A stretch of DNA of 64,000 nt, from assembly GCF_007830635.1 (NCBI RefSeq), contig NZ_VLLA01000005.1:124001-188000 (forward strand), in the 5' to 3' direction. The DNA is from Bradyrhizobium huanghuaihaiense (GTDB lineage Bacteria > Pseudomonadota > Alphaproteobacteria > Rhizobiales > Xanthobacteraceae). Below, one piece after another: positions 31,839 to 41,910 of the stretch; the stretch's first letter is position 1; each line of letters opens with the position of its first letter. The position numbers were made by a program, and so were the translations under genes. The notes under the pieces were generated by a model. The model ran no database searches, had not been told where the DNA came from, and saw only the letters and a list, made by a program, of their open reading frames with translations.

Positions 31839-34061
31839 ATGTACCATTTCTGCATTGCACCAGATCCGGCGGGCTGCATTCCTGAGCTCACGCGTCATTG
31901 GCTTCGCGGACAACGCGAACCGATTATCTGCATTTCACCAAGCCTAAGCTCCCGGGACCTGCCCTCCTGCATTGTCGTCGACGATGTCGACGGGGGATGG
32001 GACGAGATGGCGGGAGTTGGCGGCGACAAGGCGGCAGGCGGAAGCGAGACCGGCCGCCTGCGGCTGAATATCATCGGCACATTTTCAGCATCGGTGGACG
32101 GACACGAGATCGCGCTCGGCCGAAAGGCGCAAGCGCTTCTCGGCTACATGATGCTCTCCTCCGCCCGCCAGTTGCCCAGAACCAAACTGGTCGGCCTGCT
32201 CTGGAGCGAGAAGGAAGACCCGCTCGCCAAGGGCTCGCTGCGACAATCGCTGAGCCAGATCCAGCGCGAACTGAAGACGCACGGCTGCACGCATTTCCAT
32301 GCCGATCAGATGCACGTGGCACTCGATATCGAACACGTCGCTTGTGACCTGACGGAAATCATCGCAGATGCCGAGCGCGGCGTCGTCCATCCTATCCTTT
32401 TTGCACACGAACGCCTGACCGACGACATTCTCGACGACCTCGAGAATGTCGATCCCGCATTTTCGGATTGGCTTGCGGAGACGCGACCGCTGATCCACGA
32501 ACGGCTGATCGATGCCCTGACGAGGCTGCTTCCCGATGAGGGCCAAGCCGATGTCACGCCCACCGCGGAGGCTGCGGCAAAAGCCATCTACCGGCTGGAT
32601 TCCGAGAACGAGCGTGCCATTCGCGTTCTCATCAGGAGCCACATCGCGGCCGGAAGCATCGGTGCCGCGCTCGCGATCTATGCGCGGCTCTGGCGCCAGC
32701 TCGAAGACACCTATGACATCGAGCCGCACAAGCTCACGCAGGAGCTGATTGCCAGCCTGCGACAGCAGCAACCCGAGACAGTCACGCGGCAGGCCGTGTC
32801 CTCTGCGGCGGCCCCCGCACTTGGCCTGGCCGGATTTGCCGTCAGCCGGCCATCGGTCGCCGTTCTCCCCTTCCGCGCGCTGTCGCCGACGCTCGAGCCC
32901 CAATTCACGATCGGTATCGTCGACAGCGTCGTGCAGGCCCTGTCGAGCCTGAAAGAGCTGTTCGTGATCTCGCGCGGGTCGACCATGATCCCGATGTCGC
33001 AGACACCGGATCTGCGCGCGATCGGCCGCGATCTCAATGCGCAATATCTGCTGCACGGAAGCATTCAGCGCGCCGGCGACCAGATCCGGATCTCGACCGA
33101 ACTCGTTGCCGCCGAGACGGTCGAAGTCGTTCGTGTCGATCGCCTCAGCGGGACTGCGGCCGACGTCTTCGACCTGCAGGACCGCATTGCCGTCGAGGTC
33201 ATACGCTCGCTGGCGCCTCAAGTTCGCGACCGGGAGCTACATCGCGCGATGCAAAAACGGCCCGACGATCTCGATGCCTACCAGTTGGCCCTGGTCGGCT
33301 ACGACCAGATGTTCAGCCCGGACTACACGACATTCGTGACGGCACGCACCAACTTCGAGCGGGCGCACATCCTCAGCCCCAATTGGGCGCCACCTCTGTC
33401 CTACAGCGCCATCTGGCACATGCAGCGCGTGGCACGCGGGTGGTCCGCGAATGCACCGAACGAGCTCGACACCGCGCGAGCGCTCGCCGAACGAGCGCTG
33501 GAGCGAAACTCGGCCGATCCGCTCGCCAATGCCGTCGGCGGCTACACGCTGTCGCAATGCAAGCACGACCATGTCGGCGCCCTCAAACAGCTCGACCGCG
33601 CCATCGAGCTCACCCCGAACCTCGCGCTCGCATTCGCATATCGTGCCGCCGTGCATGTTCGCTGCGAACACTATGAAGACGCACTCGGCGATGCCGCGTT
33701 CAATCTGCGTCTGTCGCCGCGAGACAGGCACGCGTGGTTCGCGGAGATGATCTCGGCTCAGGCTCACTTTGCCATGAACGACCTCAACTCGGCCATCGAA
33801 CACGCGAGGCGGGTCGCGACGCTGCTGCCGAGCAACCAGGTGAACCTGCGCGTTCTCGTCGCTGCGCTCGTGGAAAGCGGGCGTCTCGACGATGCGCAGA
33901 CTTTCGCGGTGCCACTCATGACGGCCGGCGAGCTCGACATGAGATGGATCGCGAGCTCACCATGGCCGAAGCCGGCCCTGGCGCGCATCGAAGCCGCGCT
34001 CTCACGGCTGGCCCCGGCACTTCGGCACGGAACCACCCTAGGCAACACCAACAAGTCCTGA
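31839..34061 (+). CDS. BTAD-domain transcriptional regulator with TolB-like and TPR regions
   Basis: 740 aa from ATG 31839; ATG 32007 (MAGVGGDKAAGG), just before the first domain, is a reasonable alternative. LRLNIIGTFSASVDGHEIALGRKAQALLGYMML resembles the SARP/OmpR-like DNA-binding start, followed by a bacterial transcriptional activator (BTAD) helical domain to about residue 310. Then a TolB-like segment (PSVAVLPFRALSPTLE..., QYLLHGSIQRAGDQIRISTEL), and C-terminal TPR repeats. This layout is found in cytoplasmic regulators often linked to adenylate-cyclase-like proteins. It ends 14 bases before the GGY-PAP2 gene, so it is cotranscribed and may control that operon. Confidence 0.75.
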   Translation: MYHFCIAPDPAGCIPELTRHWLRGQREPIICISPSLSSRDLPSCIVVDDVDGGWDEMAGVGGDKAAGGSETGRLRLNIIGTFSASVDGHEIALGRKAQALLGYMMLSSARQLPRTKLVGLLWSEKEDPLAKGSLRQSLSQIQRELKTHGCTHFHADQMHVALDIEHVACDLTEIIADAERGVVHPILFAHERLTDDILDDLENVDPAFSDWLAETRPLIHERLIDALTRLLPDEGQADVTPTAEAAAKAIYRLDSENERAIRVLIRSHIAAGSIGAALAIYARLWRQLEDTYDIEPHKLTQELIASLRQQQPETVTRQAVSSAAAPALGLAGFAVSRPSVAVLPFRALSPTLEPQFTIGIVDSVVQALSSLKELFVISRGSTMIPMSQTPDLRAIGRDLNAQYLLHGSIQRAGDQIRISTELVAAETVEVVRVDRLSGTAADVFDLQDRIAVEVIRSLAPQVRDRELHRAMQKRPDDLDAYQLALVGYDQMFSPDYTTFVTARTNFERAHILSPNWAPPLSYSAIWHMQRVARGWSANAPNELDTARALAERALERNSADPLANAVGGYTLSQCKHDHVGALKQLDRAIELTPNLALAFAYRAAVHVRCEHYEDALGDAAFNLRLSPRDRHAWFAEMISAQAHFAMNDLNSAIEHARRVATLLPSNQVNLRVLVAALVESGRLDDAQTFAVPLMTAGELDMRWIASSPWPKPALARIEAALSRLAPALRHGTTLGNTNKS

Positions 34062-34075
34062 CAGAGGAGGCTCAT

Positions 34076-35050
34076 ATGGCGGGCGGATACGGAGGATATG
34101 GCGGTTACGGCGGTTATGGCGGCTACGGGGGTTATGGAGGGTACGGGGGTTATGGAGGATACGGCGGCACCAGCGGATCGGGCGGCGCCATGTTCGCCGA
34201 CCGCGTCGATCGTCCGTTCGTCAGCGAGCGCGACGTCAAGGGCGCAAGGTTCGATGCCACCGGCTTCGGCATGAGGCTGTGGTCGACACGGTGGTATTCG
34301 TGGGTCGTGATGTCCGATCTTGCCAGCCAGGCAGATTGGCTCAAGCGGCTCGGCGGATTTGCCCTGCTCGGCAAGGGTCCAACCCCTTGGGCAGCGACTC
34401 TCGACGACGACATTGCCATATTGAGAAACATGGCCGTCAATGAACGCGCGCCCGCCATGGATGAAATCGTTACCGAGGCCGACGAGTTCATCAGCAAGTT
34501 CCTGCATATGGTGTCCGCGACGGCGACGACACACCCCGCGACCTCGCGCATGCTGATCGTCGCCGATGCGCTCACCGCGCTGATCGCGATGCACTACAAG
34601 GCGCATTTCAATCGCCCGCGCCCCACGCAGGTGGTCCCCGGCTTCATGTCGCCGATCCAGCACGGCGGGCATGCGTCCTTCCCGAGCGGTCACGCCACTC
34701 AGGCCCACGTCTTCGCAGCGCTTCTGAGCAAAGTCATGCCGCAAGCTCTCGGCTTCTCCGATCCCATCCCGGGCTTCGCGGGGCGGACAACGATAGACAA
34801 GACGCTGGGCGCCCTTGCCGACCGGATTTCGCGGAACCGGGAAATCGCCGGTCTTCACTATCCGTCCGATACGAAGGCCGGGGTGAAGCTCGCAGCCGCG
34901 ATCATCGACAAGATTCTCCTGGACCGGGAGTATCTGCCGAAGTTCACGAAGCTCGTCGACAACGCCAAGGCCGAGTGGGAGAACACCGGCGTGTTCGACG
35001 ATGGGAAGGACGCCGACATCTCCGCGGGAGAGAAAAATGTCCGAGACTGA
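34076..35050 (+). CDS. PAP2/vanadium-haloperoxidase family protein with N-terminal GGY repeats
   Basis: 324 aa from ATG 34076 with GAGGAGG five bases upstream; the longer frame is shadow of the regulator. Residues 3-29 are nine perfect Gly-Gly-Tyr repeats. The PAP2 active site follows: K-x6-RP in KAHFNRPRP, FPSGHA, and NR-x5-H-x3-D in NREIAGLHYPSD, with Asn in place of the usual Ser. Such enzymes are acid phosphatases or vanadium haloperoxidases. No export signal is evident before the repeats. Overlaps the next gene by 14 bases. The Tyr-rich tail could be self-modified, for example halogenated or crosslinked; speculative. Confidence 0.8.
   Translation: MAGGYGGYGGYGGYGGYGGYGGYGGYGGYGGTSGSGGAMFADRVDRPFVSERDVKGARFDATGFGMRLWSTRWYSWVVMSDLASQADWLKRLGGFALLGKGPTPWAATLDDDIAILRNMAVNERAPAMDEIVTEADEFISKFLHMVSATATTHPATSRMLIVADALTALIAMHYKAHFNRPRPTQVVPGFMSPIQHGGHASFPSGHATQAHVFAALLSKVMPQALGFSDPIPGFAGRTTIDKTLGALADRISRNREIAGLHYPSDTKAGVKLAAAIIDKILLDREYLPKFTKLVDNAKAEWENTGVFDDGKDADISAGEKNVRD
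34082..34162 (+). repeat. Coding tandem repeat: nine GGY codon triplets
   Basis: 81 bases of nine 9-base units. Tyr codons alternate strictly TAC, TAT along the array, pointing to an 18-base (GGY)2 ancestral unit; Gly codons vary freely, so the peptide rather than the DNA is conserved. Confidence 0.9.
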
Positions 35051-36041
35051 TCGGTGCGGCCTCTACGAAGTCGTGCCCGCCGGCTTCGACCTTCTCAATG
35101 CGTCCCCCGCCGAGCTCGATCGCTACGGCATTCCGCAAAAGCCGGATGTCGTCACGGAGCCGGAGCTGTTCCAGTTCTGGACGGAGCTCGTCTCGGCCCC
35201 GTTTTCGGCAAAGCAGCCGACCTTCGCCGACATCGATCCCCCCTCCACCGGGGGAGCGCTTCAATCGATGCTGAATTGGTCGGGGGCGCTCATTTCCACA
35301 CCCTGGCCCCAGCAGATCGTCTTTGCGGCAGCCGGATGGAATGTGCCGGACGTGCGTCGGCCATCCGTGTCGGCCCTGGGGACGCACGCGGACGATCCAA
35401 AATCGCTGCTGTGGGTGGGGCTCGACGGCCGCAACGGCGTGCTGCCGAATGTTTCCCTGCCTCAGATCGGCACCGGCCACTGGCCCGATCGCAAACCCAA
35501 GCACTTTGCGTGGTGGGATTGGTGGCACAACTCGCAGCCGGATGAGGCGACCGGCAAGTCGGCAACAGCGCCGGAGCCACAAGCGATCACGTTGATCGAC
35601 AATTTGGCAATCGAGACAGGCCACAAAGTCCTCGCCGGCCTGGCGGTCCAGGTCAGCGGTGACATTCTCTATTTCATCAAGAACCAGAGCACCGGCGAGT
35701 TCCGCTCGTTTCTGGCCCCACCACCGCCTGGCGAAATCGAGCCGCTCGGATCATCCGTGCAATGGGTCATGGAGCGGCCGACAGACCCGAAGAGCCGCGA
35801 TCTGTTCCCGCTTCCAGACTATGATCCCGTAAACTTCAGGTACTGCGTGGCCCGGGCTGCGGACGGAGCGATCGGATCGGGCCGCATGATGACGCTCGAG
35901 GACAACGCGCTCATGATCGAGATGCGGGAGACTTTTGCCGATCCTGAGCGCACCGTCATCGTGTCACGTCCGGAGCTGCGGCAGGAGACTCCAAACGGCC
36001 CGATCGGCGTCAGTTGCACGTTCCAGGATCCGGCGGTGTAA
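35037..36041 (+). CDS. Eqolisin (peptidase G1)-like protein
   Basis: 334 aa from ATG 35037; start overlaps the PAP2 gene by 14 bases. The region FAAAGWNVPDVRRPS, LLWVGLDGRNGVLPN, LPQIGTGHW and FAWWDWW resembles the G1 peptidase beta-sandwich (WtVPsp, WVGIDG, QtG, YeaWyEW), with the Gln of LPQIGTG as a candidate catalytic Gln. SVQWVMERP resembles the AEWIvE block bearing the catalytic Glu. Fungal eqolisins are secreted acid proteases; no signal peptide is seen here. Third gene of the regulator-PAP2-eqolisin unit. It could be a non-proteolytic lectin-like relative. Confidence 0.55.
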   Translation: MSETDRCGLYEVVPAGFDLLNASPAELDRYGIPQKPDVVTEPELFQFWTELVSAPFSAKQPTFADIDPPSTGGALQSMLNWSGALISTPWPQQIVFAAAGWNVPDVRRPSVSALGTHADDPKSLLWVGLDGRNGVLPNVSLPQIGTGHWPDRKPKHFAWWDWWHNSQPDEATGKSATAPEPQAITLIDNLAIETGHKVLAGLAVQVSGDILYFIKNQSTGEFRSFLAPPPPGEIEPLGSSVQWVMERPTDPKSRDLFPLPDYDPVNFRYCVARAADGAIGSGRMMTLEDNALMIEMRETFADPERTVIVSRPELRQETPNGPIGVSCTFQDPAV

Positions 36042-36129
36042 ACGGGCAACCCACGTTCGGGGACGGACCGCGCAGAAGCGGCGTGATCCGTCCCGTCTCG
36101 GGTATCGCAAGACCAGCAACGCTGCGCGC

Positions 36130-37101
36130 CTACTCCAGCTTGATGTTCGCCGCGTCGATCACCTTCTTCCAGCGTGCCGTCTCCGCGGCGATGTAGGCTG
36201 CGAACGGCTCCGAATCCACCGCAACCGCGGTGGCACCGAGCTCGGCCATCTTCTGCACCGTCTCCGGCTGCTGCATGAAGGCGCGGATCTCGGCGGAAAG
36301 CTTTTCGACGATCGGCTTCGGCGTACCCGCAGGGACGAAGAAGCCGTGCCAGGCCACGGCCTCGAAGCCCGGCAGGAATTCGGCCACCGCCGGCACTTGC
36401 GGATCGAAGTCGGCGCGCTTCGGCGTTGCCGTCGCCAGCATCGCGAGCTGGCCGGTCTTCACCTGCGGCAGCAGCAGCGGCACATTGTCGAAGGCGAGAT
36501 CGATCTGGCCGCTGAGCAGGTCCGTCAGCATCTGGCTCGAGCCCTTGTAGGGCACGTGCACCATCTTGGTGCCGGTCATCTGCTGAAACAGCTCGCCCGC
36601 CAGATGCTGCGAGGTACCGACGCCGGCCGAGCCGAACGAGACCTTGTCCGGGTTTGCTTTGAGGTAGGCGATCAGCTCCGGCACGGTGCGCGCGTTGATC
36701 TTGTTGGGATTCACCACGAGCACGTTGGGCACGACGCTGATCTGGGCGACCGGGATCAGATCCTTGTCCGGCTGATAGCTCAGCTTCGGGCCGTAGAGCG
36801 AGGGATTGATCGCGAGCGCGGATGTGCTGGCCAGGCCAAGCGTGATGCCATCAGGCGCCGACTTCGCCAGCCGCGTCACGCCGAGGATCGAGCCGGCGCC
36901 GCCGACGTTCTCGACGACGAAAGGCTTGCCGAGCTTGACCTGCAAATGGTTCGAGACCATGCGCGCGAAGATGTCGGCCGTGCCGCCGGCGGCGAAGGGA
37001 ACGATCACCGTCACCTGCTTGGACGGATAGCCATCCTGCGCCAGCACCGGCGACGTCGCCAGCAGCACTGCCGACAAAAGACCAAGCCACATCGATCTCA
37101 T
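36130..37101 (-). CDS. Tripartite tricarboxylate transporter (Bug/TctC) substrate-binding protein
   Basis: 323 aa from ATG 37101 after AGAGGAAA. Signal peptide to about residue 22 (LAQ cleavage). Mature start YPSKQVTVIVPFAAGGTADIFARM and VENVGGAGSILG are standard Bug motifs. Periplasmic binding of an organic acid is expected. No tctA or tctB is nearby, so it is an orphan receptor or pairs with distant permeases. Last gene of the sugar-acid operon, 61 bases after the dehydrogenase gene; its ligand may be the acid degraded by that operon. Confidence 0.9.
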   Translation of the reverse strand: MRSMWLGLLSAVLLATSPVLAQDGYPSKQVTVIVPFAAGGTADIFARMVSNHLQVKLGKPFVVENVGGAGSILGVTRLAKSAPDGITLGLASTSALAINPSLYGPKLSYQPDKDLIPVAQISVVPNVLVVNPNKINARTVPELIAYLKANPDKVSFGSAGVGTSQHLAGELFQQMTGTKMVHVPYKGSSQMLTDLLSGQIDLAFDNVPLLLPQVKTGQLAMLATATPKRADFDPQVPAVAEFLPGFEAVAWHGFFVPAGTPKPIVEKLSAEIRAFMQQPETVQKMAELGATAVAVDSEPFAAYIAAETARWKKVIDAANIKLE

Positions 37102-37162
37102 CGAAGTTTCCTCTACTCTCACTGTGTTGTTGGTTGATTGGCTGCTGCGCGCGGCAGGCGTG

Positions 37163-38293
37163 TCAGAAAGCGACCTCGTACATATTCAGGATCGCATCCC
37201 GGCCGAGATCGCGCGGATTGTTGTCGAGCAGGCGGCGAATGGCGTGCGCCTCATCGGCCATCACGCCGAGGTCGTCTTTGGGCACGCCCAGCGCGGACAG
37301 CCGCATCTCGATGCCGAGATCCTTGCAGAACGCGTAGGTCGCCTCGAACGCGAGCTTCGAATCGCGTTGCTCGGGCAGCCCCAGCGCCCCCAGCACGGCA
37401 ACTGTCTTCTCTTCCACCGCCGGCATGTTGAAGGCGAGCGTGTGCGGGAAGATCACCGCACAGGCGAGGCCATGCGCAACATGATGGCGCGTGCCGAGCG
37501 GATAGGCCACCGCGTGGCCCGCGGTGGTATTCACCGGCCCGAGGCAATAGCCGCCGTAGAGCGAGGCCAGGGACAGGCCGGCGCGCGCTTCGCGGTCGCC
37601 GCCATCGGTAACCGCGCGCTTGAGATAGCGTCCGACCAGCCGTGCGCCTTCGAGCGCGTAGAGGTCGATCGTCGGATGCGCCTTGCGGCTGGTGTAGGCC
37701 TCGACGCAATGCGCCAGCGCATCGACACCGGTCGCCGCAGTGACCTCCCGCGGCACGGTCATCGTCAGGTCCGGATCCACGATGGCGATGTCGGCCAGCA
37801 TGAAGCGGCTCTGCACCGCCTGCTTGTTCTGGCTGACGGGATCGGTGACCAGCGCGCGGGTGCCGGCTTCACTGCCGGTGCCCGAGGTGGTCGGAATCTG
37901 CATCAGCGCCACGCTGCGGCCGGCGACCTTCTCCGGCCCGACGATGTCGGCAAAGGGTACGTCAGACGTGCACATCACCGCGACCAGCTTGGCGAGATCC
38001 ATCGCGCTGCCGCCGCCGAAACCGACGACGAGATCGGGCTTGGCCTCCTTCGCCATCGCCACCGCCTTCTCGAGATTGGGCAGATCCGGCTCGGGCTTGA
38101 CGTCGCCGAACACTTTTACGGCGCCCGGCAGCGCCAGCGTGTCGACGCGGCGTGCATTGAACGGGTCCGAGATCACCAGCGGCCGCTTGGCGCCGATGCG
38201 CTCGGCAAAGCGCGCCGCGGCGGTGATCGTGCCGTTGCCGAACTCCAGGATGGTGGGACGTTGGATTTCGATGGGCGTGAAGGCGTTGGTCAT
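37163..38293 (-). CDS. Iron-containing alcohol dehydrogenase
   Basis: 376 aa from ATG 38293. NAD-binding VVGFGGGSAMDLAKLVAV and metal-ligand segments DALAHCVEAYTS, TAGHAVAYPLG and HHVAHGLACAVIFPH mark the group III (Fe-ADH) family. Likely oxidises or reduces a short hydroxy-aldehyde or hydroxy-acid intermediate. It begins 10 bases after the PdxA-like stop, in the same operon. Confidence 0.9.
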   Translation of the reverse strand: MTNAFTPIEIQRPTILEFGNGTITAAARFAERIGAKRPLVISDPFNARRVDTLALPGAVKVFGDVKPEPDLPNLEKAVAMAKEAKPDLVVGFGGGSAMDLAKLVAVMCTSDVPFADIVGPEKVAGRSVALMQIPTTSGTGSEAGTRALVTDPVSQNKQAVQSRFMLADIAIVDPDLTMTVPREVTAATGVDALAHCVEAYTSRKAHPTIDLYALEGARLVGRYLKRAVTDGGDREARAGLSLASLYGGYCLGPVNTTAGHAVAYPLGTRHHVAHGLACAVIFPHTLAFNMPAVEEKTVAVLGALGLPEQRDSKLAFEATYAFCKDLGIEMRLSALGVPKDDLGVMADEAHAIRRLLDNNPRDLGRDAILNMYEVAF

Positions 38294-38303
38294 AGGCTCG
38301 ATC

Positions 38304-39337
<1,034 letters not shown>

Positions 39338-39341
<4 letters not shown>

Positions 39342-40444
39342 ATCGGACTCTCCATTCTGAGCAGATGATTGTCCCGGAGCAGGTCGCGCCACAGCTCGCT
39401 GTTGCCGAACGCTCCGGACTTTGAAACGACGTCGACGCCGGCCCAGCGCCCACCTTGAAGGATCGAGCGCGGCAATCCGGGAACAATACGTCCCGTAACC
39501 TGAAGGGCATGCGCGCCAAGAGCAACACAGGCGGCCTTCAAGGTCTCGCCGCCGGCAACGATCAGCGTGCCGGGCGGTTCGAGCGCCCCGATCAGAGCCG
39601 TCATTTCATGCGCAATCCGCCGCGCCGCTTCAGAGCGCGTCAGGCCTTCGGCGAGCGAGAATTTGACCATCGCGACGCGATCATCGGTCAGCTTGCGCTG
39701 AACGCGCGATGCACCCTCGCCTTCCGCGAGTGCGATCGTCGCTTCGCCGCACGCAGCCAGCTGGGAGGCGGTCGCGGGCTGGTCGGACCCGAACAGCCCC
39801 AGCACCGGCAGCTTCAACTGGCTCGGCGCATCGGCACGGTGACTACGCGCGAGCGCACCGGCCAATCCGCCGCTGCCGCACCACAGCACGGGCCCCGGCA
39901 TGCGCCGTCCCATCTCGACGACGCGGTCGAGATCGATGTCGCTCTCGGCATCGAACACCTGAACGCCGCCCTGCGACAGCGTATCGGAGCTGCCCTGCCG
40001 CGCCTCGATGCCGTCTTGCCTCAACTGATCCAGCAGATTGTCGCCGACCCGGTGCCACTCGCCTTGCACAGTGCGTGCGAATTGCTGGCCGCCTGCGGTG
40101 CGGCGCCCCTGATAGTCGAAGGCGGGCGCGACCACGCAGGAGGCCCAGTGGCCGCTGCGCAGGCAGGCGCTAAGCTCGGCCGCCCACGCCCCCCGAAGCA
40201 GGCTGTCGACCTTCTTGTAGGCGATCGTCGCGCCGTGAAGCTGCGGCGCCAGCCGTCCGACGATCGCGACGCTCTCGCCCTTCGAGCGCTCGCGGGTGCC
40301 GCTGTCGATCGCGAGGCTGCGGGAGCCGGACGCCTTGGGTGCTTCCGGCCAGGTGACATCGAACGGTCCGCACAAGCCGACGAACTCCGCCGCGGTGTCG
40401 AGTGCACCGGTAAGATCATCGGCAAGCAGGCGGACGGTCGTCAT
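39338..40444 (-). CDS. Four-carbon acid sugar kinase (DUF1537, DtnK/OtnK-like)
   Basis: 368 aa. N-terminal VRLLADDLTGALDTAAEF carries the D-D-x-T-G sugar-binding motif; DSGTRERS follows. C-terminal nucleotide domain has PGTLIVAGGETLKAACVALGA and VPGLPRSIL. Known family members phosphorylate D-threonate, L-threonate or erythronate at O4. Coupled by ATGA overlap with the PdxA2-like gene, its usual partner, so the pair should turn a four-carbon acid into dihydroxyacetone phosphate. Confidence 0.88.
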
Positions 40445-40446
40445 TG

Positions 40447-41883
40447 TCAGGCTCCCGCGCTGAAGATTTTGCCGGGATTCATCAGGCCACGCGGATCGAG
40501 CAAGCGCTTGATATCTCGCATCAGCTCGATATCGAGCGGATCGGCGACACGCGCAAGCCGGCCGCGATTGGTGATGCCGATGCCGTGCTCGGCACTGATC
40601 GCCCCGCCCTGCGCCGCGGTCTCGTCATCGACGATCTCGTTGATCTCAGCCACCAGCCTCGCCGTCGCTTCCGGGTCCTGGCAATGCACCCGGTCAATCA
40701 GGGCCACGACGTGGATGTTACCGTCGCCGATATGGCCGTGCATCACGACATTCGCATGCGGGACGGCCGCCTTGATCCGGGCTTCGACATTATTGACGAA
40801 AGCCGCCTGGCGCTCCAGCGGCACCACGCTGTCATGCGAGACCACGTAACCGCTGCGCTTGTTGCCTTCGGACACGCTGTGCCTGACAGCCCAGATCGCC
40901 TTCGCCTGCGCGAGGTTGGAGGCCAATATGGCGTCCTCGGCAAGCCCCGCTTCCATCGCATCCGCGAGGACGGCGGCCAGCGGCTCGTTGAGGTCAACGC
41001 CTGCAAGCGTGTCGGTCAGCTCGACGATCAGATACCATGGCGTCGTCAGCTCGTAGGGAATGGTGACATGCGACACCGTCGCGGCGATTGCCTCGATCTG
41101 CGAGCGCGACATGATCTCGAGGCTGCCGAGCCGGTCGCCGACTGCGCCGCGCAGGCGCTGCATGATCTCGAGCGCCTGCTCGACGCCCTGCAGCTTCAAC
41201 AGCGCCAGGGCCGAGCTGCGCGGCGGCGCGAACAGCTTCAGCACCGCCGCGGTGACGATGCCGAGCGTACCCTCCGCGCCGATGAAGAGCTGCTTCAGCG
41301 CGTATCCCGTATTGTCCTTGCGCAGCGCGCGCAGGCCATTGAACACTCGGCCATCGGGCAGCACGACCTCCAGCCCGAGCACGAGATCGCGCGTTGGACC
41401 GTAGCGCAGCACGGCGGTGCCGCCGGCATTGGTCGAGATGTTGCCGCCGATCTGGCACGAGCCCTCGGCGCCGAGGCTCAAGGGAAAGTAGCGATCGACG
41501 TCCCGCGCCGCGTTCTGCACCTCCGCGAGGATGCAGCCGGCCTCCACCGTGATGGTGTTGGCGAGCGGGCTGACGTCGCGCACGGTGCGCATGCGGTCGA
41601 GCCGGATCACGACATTGCCGGCGTGATCGTCGGGCGTCGCCGCCCCGCACATGCCGGTGTTGCCGCCCTGCGGCACGATCGCGAGCCGCCTTGCGCCGCA
41701 GAATTTGACGACTGCGGCGACCTCGGCCGTCGATCCGGGCTTCACCACCGCCACCGCGCGGCCGTGATAGCGCCCGCGCCAGTCGACCACATAAGGCTCC
41801 TGGTCGGGCCCGGACGCGATGACGTGCTTGTCGCCGACGATAGCGGCGAGCCCGGCCAGCGCATCCTGGAAAGCATCGGACAT
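40447..41883 (-). CDS. FAD-linked oxidase (glycolate/lactate/2-hydroxyglutarate dehydrogenase type)
   Basis: 478 aa. PCMH-type FAD domain with VPQGGNTGMCGAATPDD, VEAGCILAEVQNAA, LGAEGSCQIGGNISTNAGG, GAEGTLGIVTAAVLKLF. C-terminal FAD-oxidase domain with HGHIGDGNIHV (metal site) and AEHGIG, LLDPRGLMNPGKIF. Oxidises a 2-hydroxy acid to the 2-keto acid. Two bases separate its stop from the kinase ATG. Product may feed the DapA-like lyase encoded 27 bases upstream. Confidence 0.9.
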   Translation of the reverse strand: MSDAFQDALAGLAAIVGDKHVIASGPDQEPYVVDWRGRYHGRAVAVVKPGSTAEVAAVVKFCGARRLAIVPQGGNTGMCGAATPDDHAGNVVIRLDRMRTVRDVSPLANTITVEAGCILAEVQNAARDVDRYFPLSLGAEGSCQIGGNISTNAGGTAVLRYGPTRDLVLGLEVVLPDGRVFNGLRALRKDNTGYALKQLFIGAEGTLGIVTAAVLKLFAPPRSSALALLKLQGVEQALEIMQRLRGAVGDRLGSLEIMSRSQIEAIAATVSHVTIPYELTTPWYLIVELTDTLAGVDLNEPLAAVLADAMEAGLAEDAILASNLAQAKAIWAVRHSVSEGNKRSGYVVSHDSVVPLERQAAFVNNVEARIKAAVPHANVVMHGHIGDGNIHVVALIDRVHCQDPEATARLVAEINEIVDDETAAQGGAISAEHGIGITNRGRLARVADPLDIELMRDIKRLLDPRGLMNPGKIFSAGA

Positions 41884-41910
41884 CGGTTCGCCTCGTCGCC
41901 CGGGCTGACT

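Noticed and set aside
34082..34162. GGY array as a CRISPR-like or minisatellite repeat
   Set aside because: It is in frame within a gene with a strong ribosome site, and varies only at synonymous positions.
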